Of a stretch of DNA of 64,000 nt, positions 1-12,689 are shown piece after piece. The notes under the pieces are model-generated. The model did not search any database and was not told the origin of the DNA. It worked only from the letters and a program-made list of their open reading frames with translations. The first letter of the stretch is position 1. Each line of letters starts with the position of its first letter. Source of the stretch: Rhea pennata (lineage: Eukaryota > Chordata > Aves > Rheiformes > Rheidae); assembly GCF_028389875.1 (NCBI RefSeq), contig NC_084702.1:62412553-62476552 (forward strand), given 5' to 3'. A program made the position numbers and the translations under genes.

Positions 1-3000
1 TAATATAATGCCTCCACTGCTTTCAGAATCTCTTTTGATAACAAAAGATTATGCCCAAAATTCATCATTTAAATTAATTCTTGTAGCACAACCTCAAAAT
101 ACAGCTGCCATTCTCTAATAAAGTCATAAATGCTACCTTGGTTCAGTCTGTCTATCACTGAAGCAGCAGAGTTGCACAGTTTTTAAAAGGCAAGAACAGA
201 AAGGTACTGAAATACTGCTATCTTCATACAATTAACACTCAAATGCATTCAAGTCTTTTTAAATCAGACTGTACAAAATATTCAATTTAATCTCAGGAAT
301 TATCTCAACGTTTGATTAAAGAGCTGCACAGTGACTTCAGAAAGGACATCTATAGACAGTCCATAAATTCATCTAAACTTCATGTTTTGCTGTGTACCTG
401 GAGAGCAGACTATTTGGCAGTAAAGAAAAAAAGTGTTCTTCAATTTTGCTTATTGTGGAGCATTTGAGAGAACCTATAAAACGTTTTGTTTTAGGTAGCA
501 TGCAACAATTGCTCCAATAGCCCAGTATTTAATTATACAAAATTAAATTTCCTATTTTTTAGAATCTTCAATAATAAGGCAACAAATGACAAATAATAAT
601 GAAGAGCAGGTTCCAAAAGATGTACAGTGAAGAAATTTGTTATAAAGATAACTCAGAAACACAACTTTGAACCACAGTAGCAACTCAAATAAGAAAAACA
701 TTGCACCACATATGCTGAGCCAACATTCAAATGTTCTTTTCTTTCTTTTTTTTTTTTTTTTAATGGCTTGGTTGGTAGAATTCTTTTTTAACAAAGTATT
801 TTTCACCAGTTACTATAGCTGAAAGCACTCTTTTTCATTTATTTGCCTCATCTGAAAAGTATTTGGGAAAACGTAATGTATCGTCTTTCCTTAAAATAAA
901 GGCAACACTTGAGAGTAACAGAGTAATTATACGAATTAGAAATCAAGAGCTCTGTGAAAAAGCTAAGAAAAAACATCTAGAATCAACTCACGATAATAAC
1001 AAAGATTGACCTAAATAAACAACTCATTTCATTAGCTTGTGCTTACTCTATTAAATGAAGAAATCAAATCTGAAACAGTTGAGTCATTTTTCCATACACT
1101 GTATTTTGTGTGTGTGTGAAAGTACCATCACAGAACGTGATCATATTTAAAGGAACAATTTTGAAATTCAGAACTTTACTGAATACAATAAGAAATTTTA
1201 GTGATCAGGAACCAGAACAGACTAAGAAAAGAACTTGGCTTGATTATCTCACCTACAGGGCCTAAGAGATATTTAAACAGTGGCTCTGAATGTGTGTTAA
1301 GGAGTAAATTCCATTGAGATATGAATTATCTGTTAATCCACATTCTTATGTGATCATAAGAATCACAAGATGATAACGGTTGTAACAGATTGAGGCTAGA
1401 AATGTAGTAGTTTTAAATATCTGAAGAACAAGATTCTCAAACACTAACACAAGTGTTTGAATCTTTGAAGCATAACAACAATTGCCAAAGTCAGGAACTA
1501 CGAACGAATTGTAATTACACAGTTTAACTTATAACACAATGCATGTACACAAATATAATACTGTAATAATGAATCCACAAGAACACAGTTCATGCCATTT
1601 TCTTCTCCTTCCCTCCCCATTGAACTATGCTCCTTTAAGCCAACATAGTGTTTAAAAATCAAACATTTGAAATACAAAGAGCACACACTACAAAATATAT
1701 AAATTGAATTTTAAATTTTTTCTGCAATAGAATTCAGTATGGTGCAAAAAAAGCATGAAACAGACTGCATTGATTAACTTGCAAATGAATTTACAACAAA
1801 TTACTTCTTCAGGCTTCATCTTGTATTACAATCTTAACATTAGATGCAAACTTTAATCCATTATTAATAAGAACATTATACAACAGTTGAAATAACTAAC
1901 ATTTAAGTTTTGCTTACAAAGCTTGTTTAGAAGCTAAGAGCCTGCACGTGGTTAACACATAAAACAGGCATGAAATACTCAGATAAAGGAGAACTAGTTG
2001 AACAAACTACCTGAAAGCATTACGTAATACGTCTCAGGTTTAACAAACTTAAGTACTCGCATTTTAGTTAAGTGTGCAGTTTCTTCCAGCAAAAATAAAA
2101 CTTTTTTCTCTTCATTAGGAAAAAAAAAAAAAAAAAAAAAAAAGAAAGAATATTTGTCCTAAATTAGGGATATAAACACATCCAGTTACAGAGTACATCC
2201 TCCTTCACTCCTGAAGGATTTCACTAAATAGGCAGAACAGGAATACAGGGCAGCAGTTAGAAATGTTAAGTTTTTAAATTCACTACGCCAGTGAAGCGTA
2301 AGAACATTACTGACAAAACAGCACAGAACCCAAGCAAACATCTGTTAGTCTCGCTCATACCCCTGCATAGCACATTAAAAATTAGAATACAATGTAGACA
2401 CAGACTCATTTACAGACAGGAGACAGTAACTGGCGAGTTACTACAGACATTAACTTGCTTAGCTATAGTGATAAACCAAGAAGCAGTCACACAAGCAAAA
2501 GCCATGGAGCAAAAGGGTAAGGCAAAAAGTTACACCTAGAAAGGTCTGCCTTCTCCCTGTCCCCCCTCCCCTTTACCAGACATCTATAAAAGACTGGAAA
2601 TTAGAAAAGACAAAGTCTTAAAGCAAGCAAACAAAAACAAAGAGAATCAGATACTGGAATCGATCTAACTGGACCTCTTTCATATACTAGAAATTCCTAT
2701 AACGTCTCCTGTGCTGCATCTGCCAACACAGTTGAACAATAGTAATTTCCTTTATAAAGATCTCCAACCTGGCATTAAAATATTGACCTGAAAACAAAGG
2801 TTACAGACACCTTGAATGAAAGGGTTACAAAAGATAAGTTTAACCAATCACTGTCACCCTACTATAAATATATTCCTTTTTCCAGAAGTTTTTCTAGCTT
2901 CACTTCTATTTATTAGATCTTCCTAGCACTAGAAACCTTCACTCTGAATTCGTACACTTACACAAACAGACCAGAAACAGAAAAACACCATCTCTGAAGC

Positions 3001-6000
3001 TGTGTAACACTTGTCAGGAGTTGCAAAAGTGACTCTCAAAAATCTGTCTCACTGGAACATGCACTGGCTGCCTACATGGACAAGAGTATCAGTAAACTGA
3101 GAATGGGAAAGCCCCACAGACAAAGGAGTGAGGATGGGGAGAGAAATGATATTGCAGGATATTGCAGGGACAGAGAATGGACGAAGTACTTGTAATCCAA
3201 ACATTCTGAATTTTATTTCTGTTTTGTTTTCTATAAACAGGCCAAATAAGAAAGAGTGTACCTGATTATTAAACAGCAGAATGTTGAAACAACTGTGGCA
3301 TATAGTGTTATTTGTACTGACATTTAACCATTGTGATTTGCCGAGATTTTCATTTTTGTTTTTGAATGGCTTAGGTTGCTCTTAAAGATGCAAAACTAAA
3401 CACTTTTTTTTAAACTATAAACATGATCACATTCATGATACTGTAAATAGGAAAACACATTTAATTGCTTACTAGTTCTAAAACTGGAAAGCATCTTTTG
3501 AAAAATTAAGACATAACACTTACAAATGTTCTGAAAGACTAACTTGTATTTACTTAGAATATCAAAAGGTTTTACCCTGTCACTTAATCACAAAATTCCC
3601 TTTAGTAGTTCACCTCTTGCTCCAGTACCTTAGAAATTAGGTGCTTCAGTTTTAAACACTGAACCTCCTTAGGGTCAGACAGCATATCTACATATAGGTA
3701 GTTACAATCAGATGTACCATATTTGCTCTTTATATATATAACCTACATAATATTCAAATAGACTATTACAAAATAATTAGGAGTTCATATGCTCAAGTCT
3801 TTCCCATCAGCATAAATACAGCATGAACAACTATACTGCTGTAATTACATTTAAAATATAACCCAAGAGTGTTCTGAACCACTTGAAAAGAGGCAGATTC
3901 TTCCCTTCATGTAACCTGCCAAACCCAACTGGACCCCAAAATAGCTCTCTAGATTCCATCTCTTGGAACATTTGTGCCAGACTAAAGTAAAATATTGCAA
4001 AGGACTTAAAGATGACTATTTTCCTGGCAATTCCTTTGAAGAGCATAGAACTCCTACACAGACTCTTCCCTAAGCAACACTGTTTTCTGCTGTCACAAGA
4101 ACTTGAAGAAACATCTCTACACTTTTCTGACAGTTACTTAAAAATAATGATAAAGGAAAATGCACATACTCTAAAACAGAAGAAAGCATATCAGAACATT
4201 TAAGATGACAAGAACATGAGATCAGACCATCCCCACCCAATTTTAAGAGTATGTTGTTTAACTTGTCTAACCAGTATTTAGCTTGCAGAGGCAGGACAGT
4301 CCCACTGCTATTCTCAAAAAGATCCAACCACTGTTCTTGTTGTGAGGGAGGCAGTCTCTTTAACAAAATAAAAATATTGTCCTAGCTCAGAAAGTTGTCT
4401 CCGATAATTAAGATAGTGTATTTCACCAACAATAACAAAACCTGAGTCCATGATAGTATCATTTGTCTGAACTATCAGAATAAAAAAGCAGCTCTGCTTT
4501 TCATGATGTCACCAGGAGAAAACAGTTAAAATTGGAGGCATCACTGAAGTAAGTACCAATATGATAATAAAAGCCAAAACATCAAGAATCTAAAAGTTTA
4601 ATTTACTAAGGATTGTGTGTTTTGACTATCTCAGGAATTTACATTATTAAATTAATTCCATTTAAACAGAGCTGACCAAAATTTTATAGGAAAAGTAATT
4701 TTTTACTACTAACAACTACAAAAATCTGGCAGTTAAAACAAGCCCACTAGAAGCTAGAGACAGGAAAAATAGCTCTGTTTTCAGCTGGGACACTTTTCAT
4801 ACACTCTGGATATCCTGAAAAATTATATAGGAGAAAGTTTCTGTAACAAATTATTTCAGAGATCGTTAGATGAAAATTGTAATAAAAGGCAATTATAAAC
4901 TCACAAGCTTCAGGTATTCTTATCTATTTAAGTGGAATAGTAAGCTTATTAACAGAAAAAAAACAGAGAAGCTTCAAGTCGTGAATTCCTGAAGCTTGAT
5001 CTTAAAGGAATACATGAATTCAAATTTCTCAATGCTCCCTAAAGACCAGTTAAAAACTTCAGTCTATTGATTTGCATAGTGAAATTCAGGAACAGCAAAA
5101 AGACATTAAAAGCACCTGGATATTCGCGCACACATACAGTCTTCAGAAAAATCTAGAATTACCATGTATGCATAACTTATGATCTTTCACCTACTGCCTC
5201 ACAGATCACTATTACCGTAAGTATGGCATATCACAGACCATGCATGGGAACCTTAACTCCACCCCTCAGCTGCAAGCTCATTTGATAATCCACCCTCACC
5301 TATCATCAATTTTCAGCACAATATCTGTAAATGGGGCAAAAGAAAAGTTGTAAGCATCTTGCTTTACACTCTACAATATACTATAGTATTGTTATGATGC
5401 ACTAGAAGACTACAAAGTTATATATTATTCAGTGACTCGAGTTTGTCCTTGCTCTTGCTGTTCTGTTTCCTTGGCTATGAGCTACAGCAAGTATACCAAA
5501 TTCTTCAGTTAGGAAGATAAACCAAGCATAGGTGAAATTCAGAGGGGCCCACTAACCAAGTCCACATGATATTTTAGAAAAAGTTTACCATCTACAAGAG
5601 GGAAAGGGAGGGACATCATTTTCTAGAAGGGAATTAGAACAGAAAATCTACTATCAAAGATAGGTCAAACTGACTGTACTGCATTTCATGACAACTAAAG
5701 AGAAAGCTATCTGCCAATGTCAGAAGTTTTCTGGAAAACATCACCAGGCAAAATTCTCACTAAAAAAGAGCACCTCCTAAGCAACCAAGTTGCAGGCCCT
5801 ACAATCCTCCAATCTTGGGACAGCTTCAAAAACTGGCTTCATCTAATCTAGCATTAGCCAATATGACAACTACAAAATTTTGCTTTTAATGAGGTAAAGA
5901 TACTATATGTTCAAGTCCCCACCACCAGATGACCATCTTTCTTCTTTATGAACCAAAATGTTGATAATTTTTTTATATTAAGTGGACAATTAAAATTATC

Positions 6001-9000
6001 GGAACTCAGAAACACATTGTCAATGATTCTCATCTCTATTTAAGTGAAAGGGAGTTGAACCTTTAAACATTCTCTCCCCCACAGATTCAACAGATATTAA
6101 AAGTAAGTTTCTTAGAGTCCAATTGAAGCCTCTTCCCTGTCAACTATGCTACTGCAGACCAACTAAAACCTGCAGGTTTAGTTTCATTTTTCTCACCATC
6201 CATCACAGAACTACTTTGACACAAATTTTAGCACTGGACAGTGAGGAAAAAAAGAATTTTTTTTCCTACCTCATCTCATCTAAAAAAGACCTGAAAACTA
6301 AGGTTATCTGCAGACCACCAGAAGTGGTAAGACTTGCTCTGTCAGAACTATCTGAACACCTTCTAAAGTCATATGCCACGCTGAGAAATTAGTATAGGGA
6401 GTCAAACTACATTAGTCAATTTTTCAATCATTTCAATCAACACATTCTCTAGTACAGAGGTAGCCCTCCAGCCTAACTTCACAAGGAAAAGACAAAACAC
6501 CTGTGTTTTTACCTAGCACTCAAGTACTCGATGAGAGGATGACTCAGCTGAAGAGCACTACCTTTATCTTGTATAAGGATTTAGAATGTCAGCATACTTT
6601 GTAAGACTTTCATGTTCTGAAAATCCCAAACATGTCCCTGCTCTTTACCATATGGTTCACTTTCATATATAGATACGGTTTAAATATGGTTTATGAGCAA
6701 CATGGATTAGGACATTATTCTGAATCAAATACATTACTGTCACAGAAATCAAATTACCTTTTAAAACAGGTACTTTACAAATTGTTAATGTTAATGAGAA
6801 AGCTTAGAATGATTGTCCATTACTTTTATTCCAAAAAGCCTCTTCCACTGTAGCAGAATCTAGAGAATAAAAAAACTTCATAACACAGATTAATTTCATA
6901 TTTAAAGATAAAATACAACTGGGTTCCCTCTGCTTGAAATTCTACAGTTGCAATATCACATAATAGGAAGATACATATATACTGATCTATTTTCCTCTGC
7001 AAGGGTCAAAGTCCAAAAGGCAAAGCATTTGCACAGTAAAACTGCCACAGTTCAATATACGTTATGTAACAAAATCACTGGGAATGTTTCTGCACTTAAC
7101 GAGTCTTCACAAGGAACGTTAAGGAAAAAATGTTGAAAAAGGTGATAGTTTTTATGTTTATCAAGTGTATAATGTAGAAAAACAACTTCAACTGTTTCCC
7201 AGAGCATGCTTACACAAAGTAGGAAAGGAAATGATTGTAGAAAAGTTGATGGCACCAGATCTCTCCCCTCTACATACAGCTTATCACTTACTGTATAATA
7301 ATATTGCACAAAAAAGACCACAGTAACAAAAAATAAAAAGCATGCTAAATCTCATTCAAGATTGTTTTTTAATTAAGGTCTGCAAATAATTCTCACTACA
7401 GAGCAAAACTTGCTCTTTTTTTTTTTCTTTTTACTACTAAGCGTAAATACTCCCTAAGTCCTCCATGGACCAACACTGTCAAACTGTTTTATCCACACAT
7501 TTTCAACAAAGTAAACTCACAACAATGGAAAAGAATAGCTTAACGTATATTAGCTTGTAAAGAACTAACATATCTAAATATCTGCACAGTTTTCCTACAT
7601 CACTTTATAGATTTAATTACATCTCTACTTTGTTGCAAATTTTAAATTCTGCTTCCACTTAAAAGCTTCCAACAACACAATTCATTCCTACAGTAGAGCA
7701 ACCTACACCATTTAAGACACCTTAAAATCCTAAAATGGGTACATTTATATTGTAACCAAAATAACTGTATTAGTAAAGGAACCAACTGCTGACATTATTC
7801 CGGGACAAAAACTATGCTTACAACAAGGCTTAAAGCATAAGCTCTCCAGGGTAAGGACCTTATCTTCATACTTATCTGCAAACCACTTAGACCCTCAGCA
7901 TGTACAAGTAAAAATCTAAAGAAGGTATTAAAATGGACCAACGTGCGAGGCATCTTCTACTCAGTGGGCCTCACTCAACGAATTTTGCTCAAAGTACACA
8001 GACACAACAGAAAAGTACATCTGACTGTCAAATACATATGTACACAAATAAGAACTGCAGTTCTGAAGTAAAAACACAATGAAAATAGGAGGAAAAAAAA
8101 AAGTTCTCCTACTACTAGCCAGAAACATATAATGAAAGGGTTAATTTAACAAGATCAGAAGGTAAACTTTTCAACACATCAAAGACAGAAACAGAGTCCA
8201 GAGCAGTAAGTCATTCTAAACAGTAAGTGTTCTACAAAGTGGGGTGCAGCTCCCTAATTTCAGTGAAAAATCCTCATAAAGACGTTCTCATGCCACTGAA
8301 AGTTAATAGCTTGGAAAAAAAATACAACTTTTTTCAGGCATTGAGGCACTTCTATTACTACGTCATGGGCTAGCAATAGACAAAGTTTAATGAGACAGTC
8401 ACTTACACTTGTATTCTTTCCATTTACGAAACGGTTTGAAGCAAAACACAAGCTACTCCAACTAAGAGGAGGAGAAAGATAGTATTTCTCTCTTGGTTTG
8501 CTTCCTCTACATGTGGCTCAGCTCATCCACTCTAAGGAGTCAATTCCCAGCCACAGCAAGAGATTCAATGTAGGAGAGCCCCAAGCCACAGCCACAAGAG
8601 ACTACAGAAACAGACTCCTATTTATGCTCCACAGTCTTCATATTTTCAAAATAGCAAAATTAAAGCAGAAGTTAAAATAACAAAACAGTAAGGCCATTGA
8701 AACAAACCAAAATACTGAAGCTATAGCAACTTTTAGATGCTGACAAAACAATTAATAATTACTTCAGTAATCCTAAAAAAATTATTTAAAATATTGATTT
8801 AAGTGCAAGCCTTTTACTTATGGTCAAAATAAGTTGCAGGGAGAAAAAAAAAACACATCATAGTAATCCCCAGACTCCGTTTGTCATGCTATTACTTTTC
8901 TACTAGGCTTTGCAGTATCCTTAGAGAGATCTAATTGTTTTTATTGCTCAGTATTACCGGTACTTCAGTACTGCAGAAGCTCTAAAAAACTTTTAAAAAG

Positions 9001-11440
9001 AGAAGGTGGCTATTAAGATGTATGTGTCACCTTTACCAGACACTCAGCCTACAGTTTATGCATTAATGCTTTTACTATTTAAAGCTTTATGAATAATAGG
9101 GGAGGGAAGGGGTGAAGAATTTAACAAAATTACCACTGACTTTTGAATTAAGTTGTTCTGTCCATCTTAATTTTCTTTGAGGAAGTAGCAATTCAGCTGA
9201 AAGCAAACCTGCAGAGAAATTATTGTAAATACATTTATTTCAGAATTTAAACTATATCCATTTTCAGAAATGTTCCCCCACTTGGGAGGAAAGTTGACAG
9301 GTAAACAGCAATACTTCTAATAATAACAACATGTAAAATTGTTCAGTTAACCAGCCTGCTGGTACTTGAACCCTTCCAAACAGTTTTTTTCTTTTTACTA
9401 TGCTATAATTTCAAGATTAGATTCATATTCATTCCCATCACAGAATAGGAAATTACTCTGAATACAACCTTAAAACATCAAAGTATTTTTAAAAAAAGTT
9501 TGCATATGCAATAAACAAGTGTTAGGTAATGAATATTTAGCTTAGATAAGTATGGGAGGAAAAAAAGAGTCATGCTACATTATGAGACCTTCATGCTGAA
9601 AAATGTCTAATGCAAAGAGGAAGACTGAGACATGTAAACGATTCAACATGTAAACAGAGACATGTTCAAGGAGCTCAACAGATCGTTCCTGAGATTACAA
9701 TATCAACACAGAGAAAATAAGTTACCTAGGGATTCTAAGAGCACATATTTTTTAATCCCCTTCCCATCCCCCAAATTACTCTCCTACTTAGGTACTGCTC
9801 TTTTCTGTAACTTATATACACTTCCATTTCTTAAAATACTCATTCTGCTAATTAAACACTGTAAGTTCTGCTAGCCCATTTCAAGGTTCAAGAAAATCCA
9901 TCATCTTTTTTGCTATTCTACTGACAAAACATTTACTCAAGTGTAAACTGACTTATGAACACTACAATACTTACCTAATCCAAGAGGACTGCACAAGGTG
10001 TTAGTTCTCTGTGATTTATACTTTTCCAGTTTGTTTTCCTTGAGATAATATCCCAAATTCTTGCTGATACTACATTCGTAGCTGTTTGACATAGATTTCA
10101 CCTCACAGAATCAGCTACCCATCCTTCCCGCTTAAAGATTCCGCAAAGTTATTTCCAAAGTTTGCCAAGTCTCTGACTTAAGCTCCTTTTCTTCCTTTCA
10201 CAGCTTTTTGTCTTCTTTATTCCATGTACGTATCACTACAAGAAGCATCAGCTCCAAGTGAAATAAATACACTTTCTATGCTGCAAAGAGTAAAGCTGAA
10301 AATCCAAATTTCACATCTGAACTGAAGAACATTTCCTAGCTTCAGATAATAGTGGCATCTGTAAACAACAGCTATCTGGATACCACCATATTGCTTATTG
10401 GCAACATTTTTGAACAAAAATATTAAATAAAATGTAAAAGAAAAAATGATAAAGAATTTTCTGTTAGACTCTTCATTTAGAAAATAGGTCTCATTGCAAA
10501 ATGAAAAAAGGCTATGTCAGAAAATCTAAAAAATAAAATAAGAGTAAAAAGATCTGCCATGAAACTTTTCAACAATGTCTATCCAGTGACTCAGGCTGCT
10601 TTTAACCTGGAACCAGATAACAAAGCTAATTACACCTATGACTCAAACAGGATGTAGCTCGGAAAAGAAAAGTAACTAAAAGCAAAAAAGCACTTTAACT
10701 TGACAGCAGAAGTATTTGGAACTTGATAAATTTAGCCACGTATCCATGTCATGTGGACAAAAGCGTCCAAGGGCAAGCTGTTCTGCGCTTCCTTTCTTGA
10801 GGAAGCTCAAGTCTTCAAATTTTCAATTCACTTCTTAGATGTTTACTAATTATTTCAGAAGCGTTTTCAGGAGGAAGTACTTGGACAAACAATTCCAGGT
10901 CAGTGTCTGGTATTTCTCCCCTTTCAAATGAAGCAACTGCTGCAGGTCAGTTTTCACCTTTCCCCTCTATCAGCAGAAGCAAAAGGCCCCAAATCCAGAA
11001 CTCTCTTTGTAATCCAAATCGCCTATAGGAAAAAGAACCAGAACAATCAGGTTTTCTCTCTGAAATCTGAATCGTCATTAGACAAGTATGTAAACCTGAA
11101 TCTTAACAAGCAGACACATATGCTATCAGGCCATCAAACAAAATACAGAAGCATCAGTTAAACCTTCATTCACATGCGGAAGAAATAAAAATGTTTATTA
11201 GGGAATACAGCATAACAGGGAAAAGGTTCTCCTGTCCTCCTGCAGGCAGATAACTCTTCCAATTTATAAGGAGCAAAATCCAAAGAGAAAAGGAGAAGCC
11301 TGCTTTTTTTGCCTTTTTCTTTTTAGGGAGAAAAAAAAAAATAAAAGCTACAAAAAGCACCAAAAGAGGAAGCCGTCGATACGGATTAAGAACACCCAGC
11401 AAAAGCGCAAAGCAAAACCCAGCGAAGATCAAAATCCCGA
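1..11440. other. AT-rich non-coding stretch, possible intron 1 of a minus-strand gene
   Basis: No open reading frame here resembles a known protein, and I found no exon with flanking splice sites that I recognise. The sequence is AT-rich, with a long A run at 2,120-2,143 and shorter T and A runs. The CpG island at its right edge has a minus-strand splice donor at 11,893, so this stretch would be the first intron of a gene running left out of the window. By human gene order that gene would be GPBP1, but its first coding exon was looked for on the minus strand and not found. The intron reading is inference; the lack of coding signal is observed. Confidence 0.4.
2120..2143. repeat. poly(A) tract
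   Basis: An uninterrupted run of A of about 24 bases, followed by an A-rich tail. It may be the tail of an old retroposed element on the plus strand, but no recognisable element body precedes it. Confidence 0.8.
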
Positions 11441-12050
11441 AGGGTGAAGAGCTGCCCGGGGAATCCCGCGGGCGCGCCGCCGGGGTGGGGGGCCGGGCCG
11501 GGCGCAGGCGGCAGCCCGCCGGCCTCGGCCGCGTCTGTTTTCAAAGTGCCTGGAGCCGCGCACGCAGCTGCCCCGCTCCCCCCCCCCCTCACACACACAC
11601 ACACCGCCCACCGCCGCCGCGGCGCCTTTTGTTGCCGAGATGCGGCGCGGCCCGGCAGGGCTCCCCCGCGCCCGGGGCCCGCCGCCACGGGCCCTCCCCG
11701 CCGCCGCCCCCGCGGCCCGGGAGCCGGCCGCGGCTCGGCGCCCGCTGGCCTTCCCGCGGGAGGCAGGCAGGGAAGGCGGGAGCCCCCGCGGCGGCGCGGC
11801 GCGGCCCGGAGGGGGCGGCCGCACGCCAGCCCCCGCCGCAGCCCGCGGGCCCCGCCGGCCGCGCTCCGGCCCCCGGCGCCGCCAGGCCGTACCTGGCGGG
11901 CGGGCTGGCCCCGGGCCCGGCGGCCGTGGCTCCTCCGAAGGAAGCGGAGGGTCCCGGCGCGGCGCTGAGCTGCGCTGCGCTGCGCTCCGCCCCGCGCGCG
12001 CACCCACCCGCCCACACACCGCACTCACACACACCGCTCGCCGCGCTCCC

Positions 12051-12061
12051 AAAATGGCGCC
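12051..12061 (+). promoter_or_regulatory. YY1-type motif
   Basis: AAAATGGCGCC matches the YY1 core AANATGGCG. It lies in the CpG island about 160 bp before the minus-strand splice donor at 11,893. Such motifs sit near transcription starts of many vertebrate housekeeping genes. Binding here is inferred from sequence only. Confidence 0.5.
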
Positions 12062-12152
12062 GCTCGGAGCCGCAATGCTCTGCGCGCCCAAACCTCGCGA
12101 GAGCCGCGGCGCCGCGGGACCCCGCCGCGAGCCAGGGGCGGGGCTTCCAGGG

Positions 12153-12181
12153 GCCGCGCCGCGCCGCGCCGCGCCGCGCCG
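12153..12181. repeat. GC-rich pentamer array (GCCGC)n
   Basis: About six direct copies of GCCGC in the left CpG island. A similar short array of the same unit occurs near 24,724 in the MIER3 island. Confidence 0.7.
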
Positions 12182-12235
12182 AGGAGGCGTTTCCAGGCGC
12201 CCCGCACCCCCAGCCGGCGGGGAGCCCCCCTGCCG

Positions 12236-12243
12236 TGACGTCA
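12236..12243. promoter_or_regulatory. full palindromic CRE site
   Basis: TGACGTCA, the CREB/ATF consensus, sits inside the longer palindrome CCGTGACGTCACGG (12,233-12,246). It lies about 180 bp upstream, in minus-strand direction, of the YY1-type site in the same CpG island, a normal place for a CREB-responsive promoter element. Confidence 0.7.
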
Positions 12244-12689
12244 CGGGAACAATCCCGAACGTTCCGAGCGGGGCGGAGGGGGAATCCCCTGCGCGCGCGC
12301 GCCCGGGCTGCGGGGCCCCGCCCGCGGGGACTCCCCGTCACCGCCGCGGGAGTGGCCCGGCCGTAATTAACCGTGTGGCGGCGCCGCCTCTCCTCTCCTC
12401 GCCTCTCCTCTCGGAGCTGCTCCTCGCCGCGGCGCCGCGCACCCAAGCGGAGCGCGGCGGTGCCGCCTGTCGGGAGCGCGCTGCGGGGCCGGGCCGGGCC
12501 GGGCGGGCGGGCGGGCGGGCAGCAGCGTCCCCCTGCCGTCGGCGAGGGTGCTGCTGCCTCCGTCTGGAGGCACACCGGAGACCCGGGGCGATCCTCGCCG
12601 GGGCAAAATCAGCCAGGGCCGTCCGGAAACGTGGAACCAGCGCTAATAAACGCAGCAGAACTAAATCACTGCACTAACTGGACTGGAAG

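Noticed and set aside
4070-4366. 98-codon minus-strand ORF in the left AT-rich region
   Set aside because: Looks slightly protein-like in composition, but I recognise no family, it has no supporting splice context, and its length is possible by chance.
11386-12677. Several long overlapping ORFs (up to 345 codons) in the left CpG island on both strands
   Set aside because: They are Ala/Arg/Pro/Gly-rich, present in most frames at once, and arise because GC-rich DNA has few stop codons. No family resemblance.
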